From: CAZXSK01 sp964642855 | GTDB taxonomy: Bacteria; Planctomycetota; Phycisphaerae; SM23-33 | Length of the DNA stretch: 44,100 nt | Direction of reading: 5' to 3' | NCBI GenBank assembly: GCA_964642855.1 | Contig: CAZXSK010000033.1 | Coordinates: 1 to 44,100 of the forward strand | Shown here: in pieces, positions 34,024 to 42,788 of the stretch | Position numbering within the stretch: the stretch's first letter is position 1 | Layout of the letters: every line of letters begins with the position of its first letter | Notes under the pieces: generated by a model | Told to the model about the DNA's origin: nothing | Seen by the model: only the letters and a program-made list of their open reading frames with translations | The model's database searches: none | Program-made: the position numbers and the translations under genes

Positions 34024-34568
34024 GCGACAATCGGAAGTTTTTCTGGATTCTGTTCGGGCGGGGGGCAATCGGCCGGCGTGCCAACGGGCCCGGGGAGGCC
34101 CTACCGGTTGCCCATCCCGGCGCGCAGAACCACAATCGCTTGTGCGCTGGTCTCATCGGCCTGTGGGTGGACGCAACTTGAGCAAATCGCCCGGCCTTGC
34201 TGCATCGGTGCGTAGGTGGCATACGCATTTCCGACCGCTGGGCCCGTGGCGATTTGAGCAGGCCGGCCGACATTCCACCCGCGAAATGTGAAGTTTGCCA
34301 GGAAAACGTACAACCTAGATGGACAGTGACCACCGCGGTGCCGATACAGCAGGGGGAAAAGGGCCGCAGTGGCAGGTGGGGCATCTGCAGGCGGGGTGGT
34401 TGGGGGCAGTTCCGGGGCCTTCACGCACACCTCGACCCTCGCGGGGCGAACCGACCAATGCGTAGGCCAGGTACGTGGGCCGCATCCGTTATCGGTGCGT
34501 CCACGCCTGATGGGTATTCAATACGTCAGCAAAGGAGATGGCCCGTCCGGGCGGGTCGGTAGGGGTGA
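34024..34568. other. Non-coding spacer between the lexA promoter and the chemoreceptor gene
   Basis: About 545 bases with no convincing gene. Short frames on both strands have poor codon structure. GCCGATAC near 34338-34345 resembles the -10 of flagellar sigma-28 promoters, which often drive chemoreceptor genes, but the matching -35 is poor. I see no c-di-GMP or other known riboswitch core. AAGGAG at 34534-34539 and AGGGG at 34561-34565 lie near the chemoreceptor start. Confidence 0.4.
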
Positions 34569-37547
34569 ATGATGAGACACATGGCCTTGCGAACCAAGTT
34601 GATCGTTCTGTTTCTTCTGGTGGGCGTCGTTCCGTTTGCTGTCACCGGAGCGGTGGCGCTGTGGGAATCCAGCAGCTCGCTCGAGCGCGGAGCCTACGAC
34701 AAGCTCGTAGCTGTCCGGGATATCAAGAAGGCCCAGGTCGAAAGCTACTTCGAGAACTGTCAGGGCGACATGGAAGTCCTCGCCGAAACGGTCGGCACGA
34801 TGCGAAGCGAAGCCTTCGAGAAGCTCGTCGCCGTCCGGCAGGTCAAGCGACAGGCCGTCGAGCGATACTTCCAGACGATCATCGACCAGATGAAGACCTT
34901 CTCGGAAGACCAGATGGTCGTCGATGCCATGCGCGAGTTCCCGGACACCTTCAGCCGCTTCCGAGAGGAGAACCAGCTCTCCGACGCCGACGTCGCCGAG
35001 ATGCGACGCAAGCTCAAAACGTACTACACCAACGAGTTCGCAGCGGAGTACCGGCAGATCAACGACGGCGCCGAGCCGCCCATCGCCAGCCAGTTCAACC
35101 CGCTCGACGACGACTCGTCTGCGCTGCAGTACCACTTCATCCGCGCGAGCAAGCACCCGCTGGGCTCCAAGCACCTGCTGGACCACCCCGGCGACCGGAG
35201 CAGCTACAGCAAGCTCCACGAGAAGGTCCACCCGATCATCCGCTCGTACCTGGAGAAGTTCGGCTACTACGACATCTTCCTGTGCGACATCGAGACCGGC
35301 GACATCGTCTACTCGGTCTTTAAGGAGTTGGACTTCTCGACCTCGCTTTCGGACGGCCCGTACGCCGAGACCAACTTCGGCCGGGCGTTCCGCAAAGCCC
35401 GCGACGCCACCGACAAGGACGCGATCGTGCTGGTGGACTACAAGAAGTACACGCCCTCGTACGAAGCCCCGGCGAGTTTCATCGCCAGCCCGATCTACGA
35501 CGGCGACAAGAAGATCGGCGTGGCGATCTTCCAGATGCCCATCGACCGGCTCAACGCCATCATGAGCGAGAGGGCTGGGCTCGGGAAGACCGGCGAGACC
35601 TACCTCGTCGGCGCGGACAACCTGATGCGCAGCGACTCGTATCTCGACCCGGACAATCACAGTGTGGGGGCGTCGTTCCGCAGGCCGGAGACGGGCAAGG
35701 TAGACACCGAAGCCACCCGCCAGGCCCTGGACGGCCAGGCCGGCGCGAAGGTCGTGATCGACTACAACGGCAACCCCGTGCTCAGCGCGTTCTGCCCCGT
35801 CGAGGTCGGCGGACATCGCTGGGCCCTCATGGCCGAAATCGACGTCGCCGAGGCCTTCTGCCCGCGCATCCGCGGCAAGGAGAAAGACTTCTTCACGCAA
35901 TACAACGAGAAGTACGGCTACTACGACCTGTTCCTGTTCAACCCCGACGGGTTCTGCTTCTACACCGTCTGCCACGAAGCCGACTACCAGACCAACCTGC
36001 TGACGGGCGAGTACTCCTCCAGCAACCTCGGCCGGCTTGTCAGGCAAGTCCTCGAGACCCGCCAGTTCGGGATTACCGACTTCGAGCCGTACGCCCCGAG
36101 CAACGGCGACCCGGCGGCGTTCATGGCCCAGCCGGTCATCAGCGACGGCCGGGTGGACGTGATCGTGGCGCTGCAGATTCCGCTGGACGTGATCAATGGC
36201 ATCATGACCCAACGGGCCGGCATGGGCGAAACGGGCGAGACGTATCTCGTCGGGCCCGACAAGCGGATGCGGAGCGACTCGTTCCTGGACCCCGAAGGCC
36301 ACAGCGTGATCGCCTCGTTCGCGGGAACAATCGAGGAAAACGGCGTCGACACCGAGGCTTCGGCCAAGGCGCTGCAGGGCCAGACCGGCGCGGAGATCAT
36401 CACCGACTACAACGGCAATCCGGTGCTCAGCGCGTACGCCCCGGTTCGCGTGGGCGAAACGACCTGGGCGCTGCTCTCGGAGATCGACGAGGCCGAGGCC
36501 TTCGCCGCCGTGCGGGCGATGGAGTGGATGATGGTACTCATCGCGGTGGTGGGTGTGGGTTCGATTCTTACGGTCGCCTGGCTGGTGGCACGTTCGATCG
36601 CCACGCCGGTCGGTCGGATCGCTGAAGACCTCTCCCATGGGGCCGAGCAGACGGCCGCCGCTGCCCAGCAGGTGTCGACGGCCAGCCAGTCCCTGGCGAG
36701 TGGTACGAGCGAAAACGCCGCTGCGCTGGACAGCACGTCCGGCAGCGTCAGCGAGATGACGGACATCACGCGGGAGAACTCCAGCAACTGCGACGAGGCC
36801 AAGGAAGTGTCAGGCCGGGCGCGCCAGGCCGCCGACCGCGGCTCGGAAGCCATGGGCCGGATGAGCAAGGCCATCGACGACATCAAGAACTCGTCGGACG
36901 AGACGGCCAAGATCGTCAAGACGATCGACGACATCGCGTTCCAGACGAACCTGCTCGCGCTGAATGCTGCCGTCGAAGCCGCACGGGCCGGCGAGGCGGG
37001 CAAGGGCTTCGCCGTGGTGGCCGAGGAAGTCCGCAACCTCGCCCAGCGATCGGCCGAAGCGGCGCGCAACACCACCGACCTGATCGAGGCGGCCGTCCGC
37101 AACGCCGACAACGGCGTGTCGATCAGCCAGGAGGTCGCCGGCTCGCTGGAAGAGATCGCCCAGGCGAACCGTCGCGTCAACGACCTGGTGGCGGGCATCG
37201 CCGATGCCAGCGGCGAGCAGACCCAGCGGATCGAACAGATCAGCCACGCCGTGGTACAGATGGAAGAGGTCACGCAGGGCAACGCGGCGAATTCCGAGGA
37301 AACCGCAGCGGCTGCTCAGGAACTCGGCGCCCAGGCCGAGCAGCTCAACAACATGGTCTCCCAGCTCGAGACGCTCATCAAGGGGCGCAGCGAGCAGCGC
37401 GGGGAGACCGTCGATACCCCGGCGGGAGGACCTCGCCGCTCCAGCGGCCCGGAGAGGACGAAGGGGTCACCTCCCCAGGCCGCCCAGGCATCGTGGCGGC
37501 AGGAAGAGCAGACGCCCGCGGAAACCGGCGAGCTGTCCGAGTTCTGA
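34569..37547 (+). CDS. Methyl-accepting chemotaxis protein with duplicated sensory module
   Basis: Transmembrane chemoreceptor of 992 residues; most are 500-700. A first membrane helix (about 8-30) is followed by a duplicated short helical motif (KLVAVRDIKKAQVESYF, then KLVAVRQVKRQAVERYF), then two copies of a Cache-like module of about 205 residues (228-431 and 445-646), a second membrane helix (about 653-680) and a cytoplasmic signalling domain (about 690-950) with the conserved tip FQTNLLALNAAVEAARAGE and EEVRNLAQRSAEAARNT. The HAMP domain is reduced to little more than its first helix (ATPVGRIAEDL). The tail is Pro/Gln-rich with no clear CheR-docking pentapeptide. ATG 34572 is better spaced from AGGGG and is an equally good start. 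No che genes are nearby. Confidence 0.93.
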   Translation: MMRHMALRTKLIVLFLLVGVVPFAVTGAVALWESSSSLERGAYDKLVAVRDIKKAQVESYFENCQGDMEVLAETVGTMRSEAFEKLVAVRQVKRQAVERYFQTIIDQMKTFSEDQMVVDAMREFPDTFSRFREENQLSDADVAEMRRKLKTYYTNEFAAEYRQINDGAEPPIASQFNPLDDDSSALQYHFIRASKHPLGSKHLLDHPGDRSSYSKLHEKVHPIIRSYLEKFGYYDIFLCDIETGDIVYSVFKELDFSTSLSDGPYAETNFGRAFRKARDATDKDAIVLVDYKKYTPSYEAPASFIASPIYDGDKKIGVAIFQMPIDRLNAIMSERAGLGKTGETYLVGADNLMRSDSYLDPDNHSVGASFRRPETGKVDTEATRQALDGQAGAKVVIDYNGNPVLSAFCPVEVGGHRWALMAEIDVAEAFCPRIRGKEKDFFTQYNEKYGYYDLFLFNPDGFCFYTVCHEADYQTNLLTGEYSSSNLGRLVRQVLETRQFGITDFEPYAPSNGDPAAFMAQPVISDGRVDVIVALQIPLDVINGIMTQRAGMGETGETYLVGPDKRMRSDSFLDPEGHSVIASFAGTIEENGVDTEASAKALQGQTGAEIITDYNGNPVLSAYAPVRVGETTWALLSEIDEAEAFAAVRAMEWMMVLIAVVGVGSILTVAWLVARSIATPVGRIAEDLSHGAEQTAAAAQQVSTASQSLASGTSENAAALDSTSGSVSEMTDITRENSSNCDEAKEVSGRARQAADRGSEAMGRMSKAIDDIKNSSDETAKIVKTIDDIAFQTNLLALNAAVEAARAGEAGKGFAVVAEEVRNLAQRSAEAARNTTDLIEAAVRNADNGVSISQEVAGSLEEIAQANRRVNDLVAGIADASGEQTQRIEQISHAVVQMEEVTQGNAANSEETAAAAQELGAQAEQLNNMVSQLETLIKGRSEQRGETVDTPAGGPRRSSGPERTKGSPPQAAQASWRQEEQTPAETGELSEF
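35251..36502 (+). repeat. Tandem duplication of the Cache module in the chemoreceptor
   Basis: The two halves (about 35251-35860 and 35901-36502) align throughout: YLEKFGYYDIFL with YNEKYGYYDLFL, NAIMSERAGLGKTGETYLVG with NGIMTQRAGMGETGETYLVG, DYNGNPVLSAFCPV with DYNGNPVLSAYAPV, and EIDVAEAF with EIDEAEAF. The back half of each copy is the more conserved. It is a coding duplication, not a mobile repeat. Confidence 0.85.
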
Positions 37548-37592
37548 CAGCCGCCCCATCGCGGGGCAAGCATCCGCCGTCGCAGGTCTGTC

Positions 37593-37620
37593 GAGGCGTT
37601 CGGGATATCCCGGGCGCCTC
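37593..37620 (+). terminator. Strong hairpin downstream of the chemoreceptor gene
   Basis: GAGGCG (37593-37598) pairs with CGCCTC (37615-37620), and between them CGGGATATCCCG is itself a perfect palindrome. It sits 46 bases after the stop and is followed by GTTTGC, a weak U-run. It is likely the transcript end. The rest of the 300-base spacer to feoB holds only a short GTGATATCAC palindrome (37713-37722) and no gene. Confidence 0.5.
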
Positions 37621-37847
37621 GTTTGCTGCGCCCGGAGCCGCCGGCCGGGAGCGGCGTGCCCACGTCGGGGACGTCGCTTTCGAGGCTGCCCGGGTGCATT
37701 GCCCCACTTCGTGTGATATCACCGACCGGGCGTATCCGGTCGAGTCGGCCCCGGTGTTCGACGAGCGCCGAAAGGTGATTCGCCAGAAGCGATCCTGCCC
37801 CAACGTCCCTTGAGCGGAGGGTTCGAGACGAAGAACTCGAGGCGGGA

Positions 37848-40181
37848 TCAGGCGATTAGCCGGCCAATCTGGTAAACGATCGTGGTGACGACCCAGCCCA
37901 TCGCGGTGAGCCCGAAGAACTGCAGCGCCGCCCATCGCCATCCGCCCGCCTCGCGACGCATGACCGCCACGGTGGCTACGCACGGCGCGGCGATCAGCGT
38001 GAACAGCATGATGCACAGCCCCGTCAGGGGCGAGTAGTTCGCGTTCAGGCGTGTGCGAAGATCGTCGGCTGAGGTGCCTTCCTCGCCGACGGAGAACACG
38101 ATACCCAGCTGCGCCACGAAGACCTCCTTGGCAGCCAGGGCTCCGACCATCGCCGTGCCGATCCGCCAGTCGAACCCCATCGGTTCGAGCACCGGCTCCA
38201 TGCCCCTGCCCAGACGCCCCGCGATGGAATGCGCCGCCTCCTCCGCCCGTTTCCGCGCAGCCAGCTCGCCCTGCCGGTGAGTGTAGGCCGGGCGGATCCG
38301 GTCGACGTAGGTCTCCGCGGCGGACAGCAGGCGGGGGTGTTTGGCCCTTGCTGCGGCCAGGAGATTCTCCTGCTTGATCTCCNNNNNNNNNNNNNNNNNN
38401 NNNNNNNNNNNNNNNNNNNNNNNNNNNNNNNNNNNNNNNNNNNNNNNNNNNNNNNNNNNNNNNNNNNNNNNNNNNNNNNNNNCGTAGTCGGTTTTCCGTG
38501 GGAAGGTGGTCATGCCCCACAGCACGATCGAGGCCAGCAGGATGATCGTGCCCGCCTTCTTGACGTACTCCCTGCCGCGTTCCCAGGTGTGGATGCCCAG
38601 TCCGCGGGCGGTGGGCATGCGATAGGGGGGCAGCTCCATGACAAACGGTGCGGTCTGGCCTTTCAGCAGCGTGTGGCGAAGCAGCCTCGCCGAGGCGATC
38701 GCCAGCACCACGCCGACGACGTAGATGATCCAGAGCATCGGCGCCCGCCAGGCCGGCGGGAAGAATGCCGGGATGATCAGCGCGTAGATGGGCAGCCTCG
38801 CGCCGCAACTCATCAGGGGCACCACGAGCATGGTCGTCAGCCGGTCGCGGCGCGTGTCGAGCATGCGCGTGGCCATGATCGCAGGCACCGAGCAGCCAAA
38901 GCCGATGATCATGGGGATGAAGCTCTTGCCGTGGAGCCCCAGGCGATGCATGTGATGATCCAGCAGGAACGCCGCCCGGGCCATGTATCCGGTGTCTTCG
39001 AGAATGGCGATGGCCAGGAACAGCAGCAGGATGTTGGGCAGGAACACGAGCACCCCGCCGACCCCGCCGATGATGCCGTCAACCAGCAGCGAGCGGAGCA
39101 GGCTCTCGGACCCCGCCGGCCAGAGCGAGCCCACCGCGCCCCCGAGCTGCCCGAACAGCCATTCCAAAGCGTGCATGGGCGGTTCGCCGACGGTGAAGGT
39201 CAGGTGGAATACCAGGTACATCATGCCCGCGAAGATCGGCAGGCCCAGTTGCGGGTGCAGGAGGATCCGGTCGATGCGGTCGCTGGCCCGATAGCGATGG
39301 CCGGCCGGCTGGCGGACGGCTTCCTCGCACGCCCCGGCTACAAACCCGGTCCTCCGCTGCGACAGGAGCGTCTCGGGGTCGTCGCCGTAGATGCCGCGCA
39401 GGTGCTTCCGGACGGTTTGCAGGTCGTCGGCGAGGTCCTGCTCCAGGCCGGGCGCGATCCGACGGATCCGTCTTCGGGTGTGGACGTCTTCTTCCAGGAG
39501 CTTGAGGGCGTACCAGCGGGCGTGGCGGCGGTCGCCGAGTTGCTCCGCGATCCGCGCGGCAAGCTGGCGGACGTGGGGCTCGATCTCGCTGCCGTAGTCG
39601 GGCGGGTGCTGGTCGGCAACGGCGCGCTCGGGATCTTCGGCAAGCGTGACGGCCTGTCGCATGGCCTCGGCGAGTCCCTTCCCGCGATGGCCTACCGTGG
39701 GCACCACGGGCACGCCCAGCAGCCCCGAGAGCATCTCCACGTCGACCTTCACCTGGTGGGCCTCGGCGACGTCGTACATGTTCAACGCCACCACCACGGG
39801 CACACCCAGCTCCAGCAGCTGCGCGGTGAGGTACAGGTTCCGCTGCAGGTTCGAGGCATCGACCACGTCGATCACTGCGTCGACCTGGCCGGAGAGCACG
39901 AAGTCCCGCGCGATGACCTCTTCGGTCGAGTGGGCGGTCAGGCTGTAGGTGCCCGGAAGGTCGATCACGTCGACCTCCCGGCCGTCGATGCGGGCGCGGC
40001 CTGTCTTGGTTTCCACGGTCACGCCGGGGTAGTTGGCGACCTTCTGCCGGCTTCCGGTCAGGCCGTTGAAGATGGTGGTCTTCCCGGAGTTGGGGTTGCC
40101 CGCCAGGGCGACTTGCAGGTTATCGGCGGACGCGGGCAGGGCGTGGCCGAGGGGGCTTTGTGCGGGCGAATCGGGAGTCAT
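37848..40181 (-). CDS. feoB: Ferrous iron transporter FeoB (interrupted by an assembly gap)
   Basis: Inner-membrane Fe(II) transporter with an N-terminal GTPase. It is 777 residues as assembled, close to the usual 750-800. Seen: G1 GNPNSGKTT, G2 region NYPGVTVE, G3 DLPGTYSL, G4 NMYD, then a helical linker and the core membrane region with GGVGGVLVFLPNI, EDTGYMARAAF, GFGCSVPAI and CGARLPIY, all FeoB hallmarks. After the gap, a charged helical stretch (IKQENLLAAARAKHP) leads to the last helices with GALAAKEVFVAQLG. The gap removes part of the second core region, so the true length is unknown. The ATG overlaps the feoA stop (ATGA), which indicates translational coupling. Confidence 0.96.
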   Translation of the reverse strand: MTPDSPAQSPLGHALPASADNLQVALAGNPNSGKTTIFNGLTGSRQKVANYPGVTVETKTGRARIDGREVDVIDLPGTYSLTAHSTEEVIARDFVLSGQVDAVIDVVDASNLQRNLYLTAQLLELGVPVVVALNMYDVAEAHQVKVDVEMLSGLLGVPVVPTVGHRGKGLAEAMRQAVTLAEDPERAVADQHPPDYGSEIEPHVRQLAARIAEQLGDRRHARWYALKLLEEDVHTRRRIRRIAPGLEQDLADDLQTVRKHLRGIYGDDPETLLSQRRTGFVAGACEEAVRQPAGHRYRASDRIDRILLHPQLGLPIFAGMMYLVFHLTFTVGEPPMHALEWLFGQLGGAVGSLWPAGSESLLRSLLVDGIIGGVGGVLVFLPNILLLFLAIAILEDTGYMARAAFLLDHHMHRLGLHGKSFIPMIIGFGCSVPAIMATRMLDTRRDRLTTMLVVPLMSCGARLPIYALIIPAFFPPAWRAPMLWIIYVVGVVLAIASARLLRHTLLKGQTAPFVMELPPYRMPTARGLGIHTWERGREYVKKAGTIILLASIVLWGMTTFPRKTDYXXXXXXXXXXXXXXXXXXXXXXXXXXXXXXXXXXEIKQENLLAAARAKHPRLLSAAETYVDRIRPAYTHRQGELAARKRAEEAAHSIAGRLGRGMEPVLEPMGFDWRIGTAMVGALAAKEVFVAQLGIVFSVGEEGTSADDLRTRLNANYSPLTGLCIMLFTLIAAPCVATVAVMRREAGGWRWAALQFFGLTAMGWVVTTIVYQIGRLIA
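38383..38482. other. Assembly gap of 100 N inside feoB
   Basis: A run of exactly 100 N corresponding to residues about 567-600 of FeoB. The frame resumes correctly on the far side, so the missing length is probably 3n+1 bases if the gene is intact. Confidence 0.95.
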
Positions 40182-40477
40182 GTTGCGGGCTCCTGGGAAG
40201 GTTCGTCGCCATCGGAACCGTCAGCCACGGGCGTCACGAGCACGCGATCGATCATGCCGCGTCCGATCATCAGCCGGACCGGTCCGGCCGATACGATCGC
40301 CGGGGCGCTTCCGCCACGTCCCCGCCGAACGACGTCGACGACCATGCCCACCCGCAGGCCCATGCTCTGGAGGCGCGAGCGCATGCCCCGCCCGCCGGCC
40401 AGGCGTTCGATTCGCACGCGGTCGCCTTCGCTGACGCGGGAGAGGGGGATGGTTTCGGGCTGGGGGTCGGGGCTCAT
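40178..40477 (-). CDS. feoA: FeoA, SH3-like partner of FeoB
   Basis: Small cytoplasmic protein of 99 residues with the FeoA SH3-like barrel: IPLSRVSEGDRVRIERLAGG, then SRLQSMGLRVGMVVDVVRRG, then GPVRLMIGRGMIDRVLV. It supports FeoB-mediated Fe(II) uptake. The ATG at 40477 begins just before the conserved domain, with GGAG about 10 bases ahead; the frame is open to an ATG at 40654, but that 59-residue extension looks unlike FeoA and is probably leader sequence. It overlaps feoB by ATGA. A palindrome upstream (40721-40734) may control the pair. Confidence 0.92.
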   Translation of the reverse strand: MSPDPQPETIPLSRVSEGDRVRIERLAGGRGMRSRLQSMGLRVGMVVDVVRRGRGGSAPAIVSAGPVRLMIGRGMIDRVLVTPVADGSDGDEPSQEPAT

Positions 40478-40845
40478 CTGGCCGGGCTCCGGGCAATCGT
40501 GCGTTCGGGTCGTTCCTGCCGGCCAGCACGTCGCGAGGCCGGCGCGGGCCTTGTTGCGGTCCTCTTCTCTGGGCATCGGCCAAACGGTCCGGGTTCCATC
40601 ATCCCGGTACACGGGGTCGGGGGGTTCGGTCTCACCAGGCCGGCGCTCGTGCATCGGCCCGGCTGAGGGCCTCGTCGCGGGCTGCCCCCGGGGGGGTCAG
40701 TGGGCGGACGGACCCGAAAATTCACTGAAGTGAACTTACTGCATAGGGGTGAACAATGCAAGCAAATTGGCCCGGCTCCGAAGCAGCGGGGCACCTGACC
40801 CGCCATGGAATGCCCCAAAGACCGAGACAGCAAAGCTGCGCCCGG
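40478..40845. other. feoAB leader and spacer to the kinase gene
   Basis: No separate gene is supported in these 368 bases. They hold the probable feoA leader, the palindrome at 40721-40734, a weak promoter-like pair on - (TTGCAT and TAAGTT, 17 bases apart, just upstream of the palindrome), and the 3' flank of the histidine kinase gene. No intrinsic terminator for the kinase gene was seen. Confidence 0.4.
40721..40734 (-). promoter_or_regulatory. Perfect inverted repeat upstream of feoAB (candidate metal-regulator operator)
   Basis: TTCACT-GA-AGTGAA is a perfect 6-bp inverted repeat in an AT-rich island, about 245 bases upstream of feoA and overlapping the start side of a weak promoter. Its symmetry and position would suit an iron- or manganese-sensing repressor of the DtxR/MntR or Fur type. 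It does not match the classical Fur box well. The regulator is not in the window. Confidence 0.45.
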
Positions 40846-41805
40846 TCAGCAAGGTCCGGACAGGGGCAGGGCGAACGTCAGCGTCGAGCCCGATCCGGGT
40901 CCGGGGCTTTCGGCCCAGATCCTGCCGCCGTGGACTTCCGCGATTCGCCGGCAGATGCTCAAGCCCAGGCCAAGCGAAGTGCGGTCATGGCGCGACCGGT
41001 CGGCCTTGTAGAACTCGTCGAAGATCGCTGCGGTCTGCTCCGGCGTCATGCCGATGCCCGTGTCACGAACCGAGACCATCGCCTCGCATCCGCTGCGCGC
41101 GGCGGTAATCTCGATCAGTCCCGGCCCGCCCATGTACCGGCTGGCATTGGACAGCAGGTTGCTCACCAACTCCCGCAGCTGGACGCGGTCGACATCCACG
41201 GCCAGGTCGTCCTCTGCCTGCCAGGCGAGGGTGATCTGCCGGCTGGCGAGGTGGCTTGCGAGTCCCTCGGCAATCCGCCCGAGTTCCCCGGCCAGGTCCA
41301 CCCGCTCGGTGTGCAGGGCGCGGCTTTCGCTGTTGAGTCTCGCCAGCTGCAGCGTGCGGTCGACCAGTTCGTTCATGTAGGCCACGTTGTTGGCGACCAC
41401 GGCGAGCATCTCGCGTGCCTTCTCGTCGGCCTGGAGTTCCTCGATCAGCGGCAGCAGCGCCAGCACGGGCGTGAGGGGCGTTTTCAGGTCGTGCCCGAGC
41501 TGGTTGATGAACCCGTCCTTCTGGGCGAGCAGGTCGCGGACCTGCCCGGTTCGTTTCTCGACCTGCGATTCCAGCGTGGCGTTGAGCCCGGCCAGTTCGT
41601 CGCGGGCCTGGCGCAGGTCGCACTGTTTGCCGTCGAGGTCCTTGACGATGTTCATCAGCGCCAGTCGTGACGCGCGCAGCTCCAGCGCGCGGTCGACTTT
41701 CGTCGCCGGCCGATCGTCCAGCGCGTCGGAGGCGATGTTCAGTTCGGGCGGAACCGGACGCGAGGCGGTGGTATTTCGGAGCGGGTTCATGGCGAGATCG
41801 TCCAC
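40846..41805 (-). CDS. Soluble sensor histidine kinase
   Basis: A 319-residue kinase with no signal peptide or membrane helix, so it should act in the cytoplasm. An N-terminal coiled coil (about 45-105, LNATLESQVEKRTGQVRDLL) leads to the H-box QLGHDLKTPLTPVLAL, followed by the ATPase domain with N-box LVSNLLSNASRYM, G1 DTGIGM, F-box FYKAD and G2 GLGLSICRRIAE. It has no sensor domain of its own. Its start overlaps the REC-PAS gene by 19 bases, so it is likely made together with that protein and fed by it. ATG 41790 is an alternative start. Confidence 0.92.
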   Translation of the reverse strand: MDDLAMNPLRNTTASRPVPPELNIASDALDDRPATKVDRALELRASRLALMNIVKDLDGKQCDLRQARDELAGLNATLESQVEKRTGQVRDLLAQKDGFINQLGHDLKTPLTPVLALLPLIEELQADEKAREMLAVVANNVAYMNELVDRTLQLARLNSESRALHTERVDLAGELGRIAEGLASHLASRQITLAWQAEDDLAVDVDRVQLRELVSNLLSNASRYMGGPGLIEITAARSGCEAMVSVRDTGIGMTPEQTAAIFDEFYKADRSRHDRTSLGLGLSICRRIAEVHGGRIWAESPGPGSGSTLTFALPLSGPC

Positions 41806-42788
41806 GTCGGCTGGCGGGCGGGGTCGGGCGCGTCGGACAGCACCGGCAGCGGGCCTTCCACGAACGACACGTCGTGGGGTTCCGGCTGCCCCAGCCGGCG
41901 GCAGAGCTCGTTGACCTGGCGCTTGAGTTCAATCATGCGCAGCTCACGATCGATGGCGATCTGGTTGAAGCCGGCCAGCTCGCGGACGGTTCCCTTGAGC
42001 TTGTTCTCCGTGCGCTTCTGGGGGGTGATGTCCTCGAGGCAAAGCAGAGCGCGGGGCTGACCGTCGCGGCTGAGGTGTCGCAGGCTCGCCAGGTAGGAGA
42101 CTTCGCATCGACCTTGCGGCGTGTCCAGGGTCAGGGAGACCTCCTGGCGGTGGCACTCTCTGCCGGCGGTGAAGGCCTCTTCAATCAACCTGCGGACCTG
42201 GCAGGAGAGGCATTCCTCGTGGATATCGTCGCGGCAATCATCTTCGTCGACGAACGCGCAGCCGAGGGCCTCGCCGATCCGCCGGCCCACGAGCTGTTCC
42301 TCGTCGAGGCGTGCCATCGAGCAGCCGGCGGGGTTTGCCTTGCGGATCTTCCGCTCGGGGTCCAGCAGGATCATGCCCGTCGGGGCGGTATTGTAGATCT
42401 GGCTGAGTTCTCGCTGCATCTCGAGGATGCGCACCGCGGCGTGCAGCCGGGCGCGGAGTTCGCGCGGCTCGAGGGGTTTGGTGACGTAATCGTCCGCCCC
42501 GGCGCGGAATCCCTCGACCATGTCGCCCACGCCCTCGCGCCCGGTGACCAGCAGCACGTAGACGTAGGGCCTGGCGAGCTGGGCCCGCAATCGCCGGCAG
42601 AGCTCCACGCCCGTCAGGCCGGGCATCGACCAGTCCAGCACCGCCAGCGAAGGCCTCTGGCCGGAGTCGAGCACCTCCCAGGCCTCGTCGCCGCTGCGGG
42701 CTGGCTGCACCGAGTAGCCCCACTGCTCCATGAGGGCCTGGCACTGCCGGCGGGAGACCGGGTCGTCATCGGCAAGCAGGACTCGCAT
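41787..42788 (-). CDS. Response regulator with PAS domain and coiled coil
   Basis: A 333-residue protein: REC domain (about 1-120) with the acidic pocket DDD at 8-10, phosphoacceptor D52 or D53 in AVLDWSMPG, the Thr of LLVTGRE and the Lys of YVTKPL; then a PAS domain (about 130-265, IYNTAPTGMILLDPERKI) ending DITPQKRTENK; then a helical tail. There is no DNA-binding or enzymatic output domain, so it probably passes its signal to the kinase translated right after it. The PAS domain contains a small cysteine cluster (CRDDIHEECLSCQ) that could bind metal. It overlaps the hybrid kinase gene upstream by 23 bases. Confidence 0.9.
   Translation of the reverse strand: MRVLLADDDPVSRRQCQALMEQWGYSVQPARSGDEAWEVLDSGQRPSLAVLDWSMPGLTGVELCRRLRAQLARPYVYVLLVTGREGVGDMVEGFRAGADDYVTKPLEPRELRARLHAAVRILEMQRELSQIYNTAPTGMILLDPERKIRKANPAGCSMARLDEEQLVGRRIGEALGCAFVDEDDCRDDIHEECLSCQVRRLIEEAFTAGRECHRQEVSLTLDTPQGRCEVSYLASLRHLSRDGQPRALLCLEDITPQKRTENKLKGTVRELAGFNQIAIDRELRMIELKRQVNELCRRLGQPEPHDVSFVEGPLPVLSDAPDPARQPTWTISP

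Noticed and set aside
34331..34345. Sigma-28 promoter before the chemoreceptor
   Set aside because: GCCGATAC resembles the -10 box, but no acceptable -35 lies at the right spacing, so I did not list it as a feature of its own.
34290..34420. c-di-GMP riboswitch upstream of the chemoreceptor
   Set aside because: The G-rich run there looked suggestive, but the conserved GEMM core bases are not present in order.
33998..34430. Short - strand frames in the spacer before the chemoreceptor
   Set aside because: No ribosome site and irregular third-position composition. They also lie upstream of, or across, the proposed lexA promoter.
40478..40654. Longer FeoA starting at 40654
   Set aside because: The extra 59 residues are unlike FeoA and run through the probable leader. 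The ATG at 40477 begins the normal domain.
38229..40733. An 834-codon + strand frame across the feoAB region
   Set aside because: It lies opposite clear FeoA and FeoB domains and has a composition typical of antisense frames.
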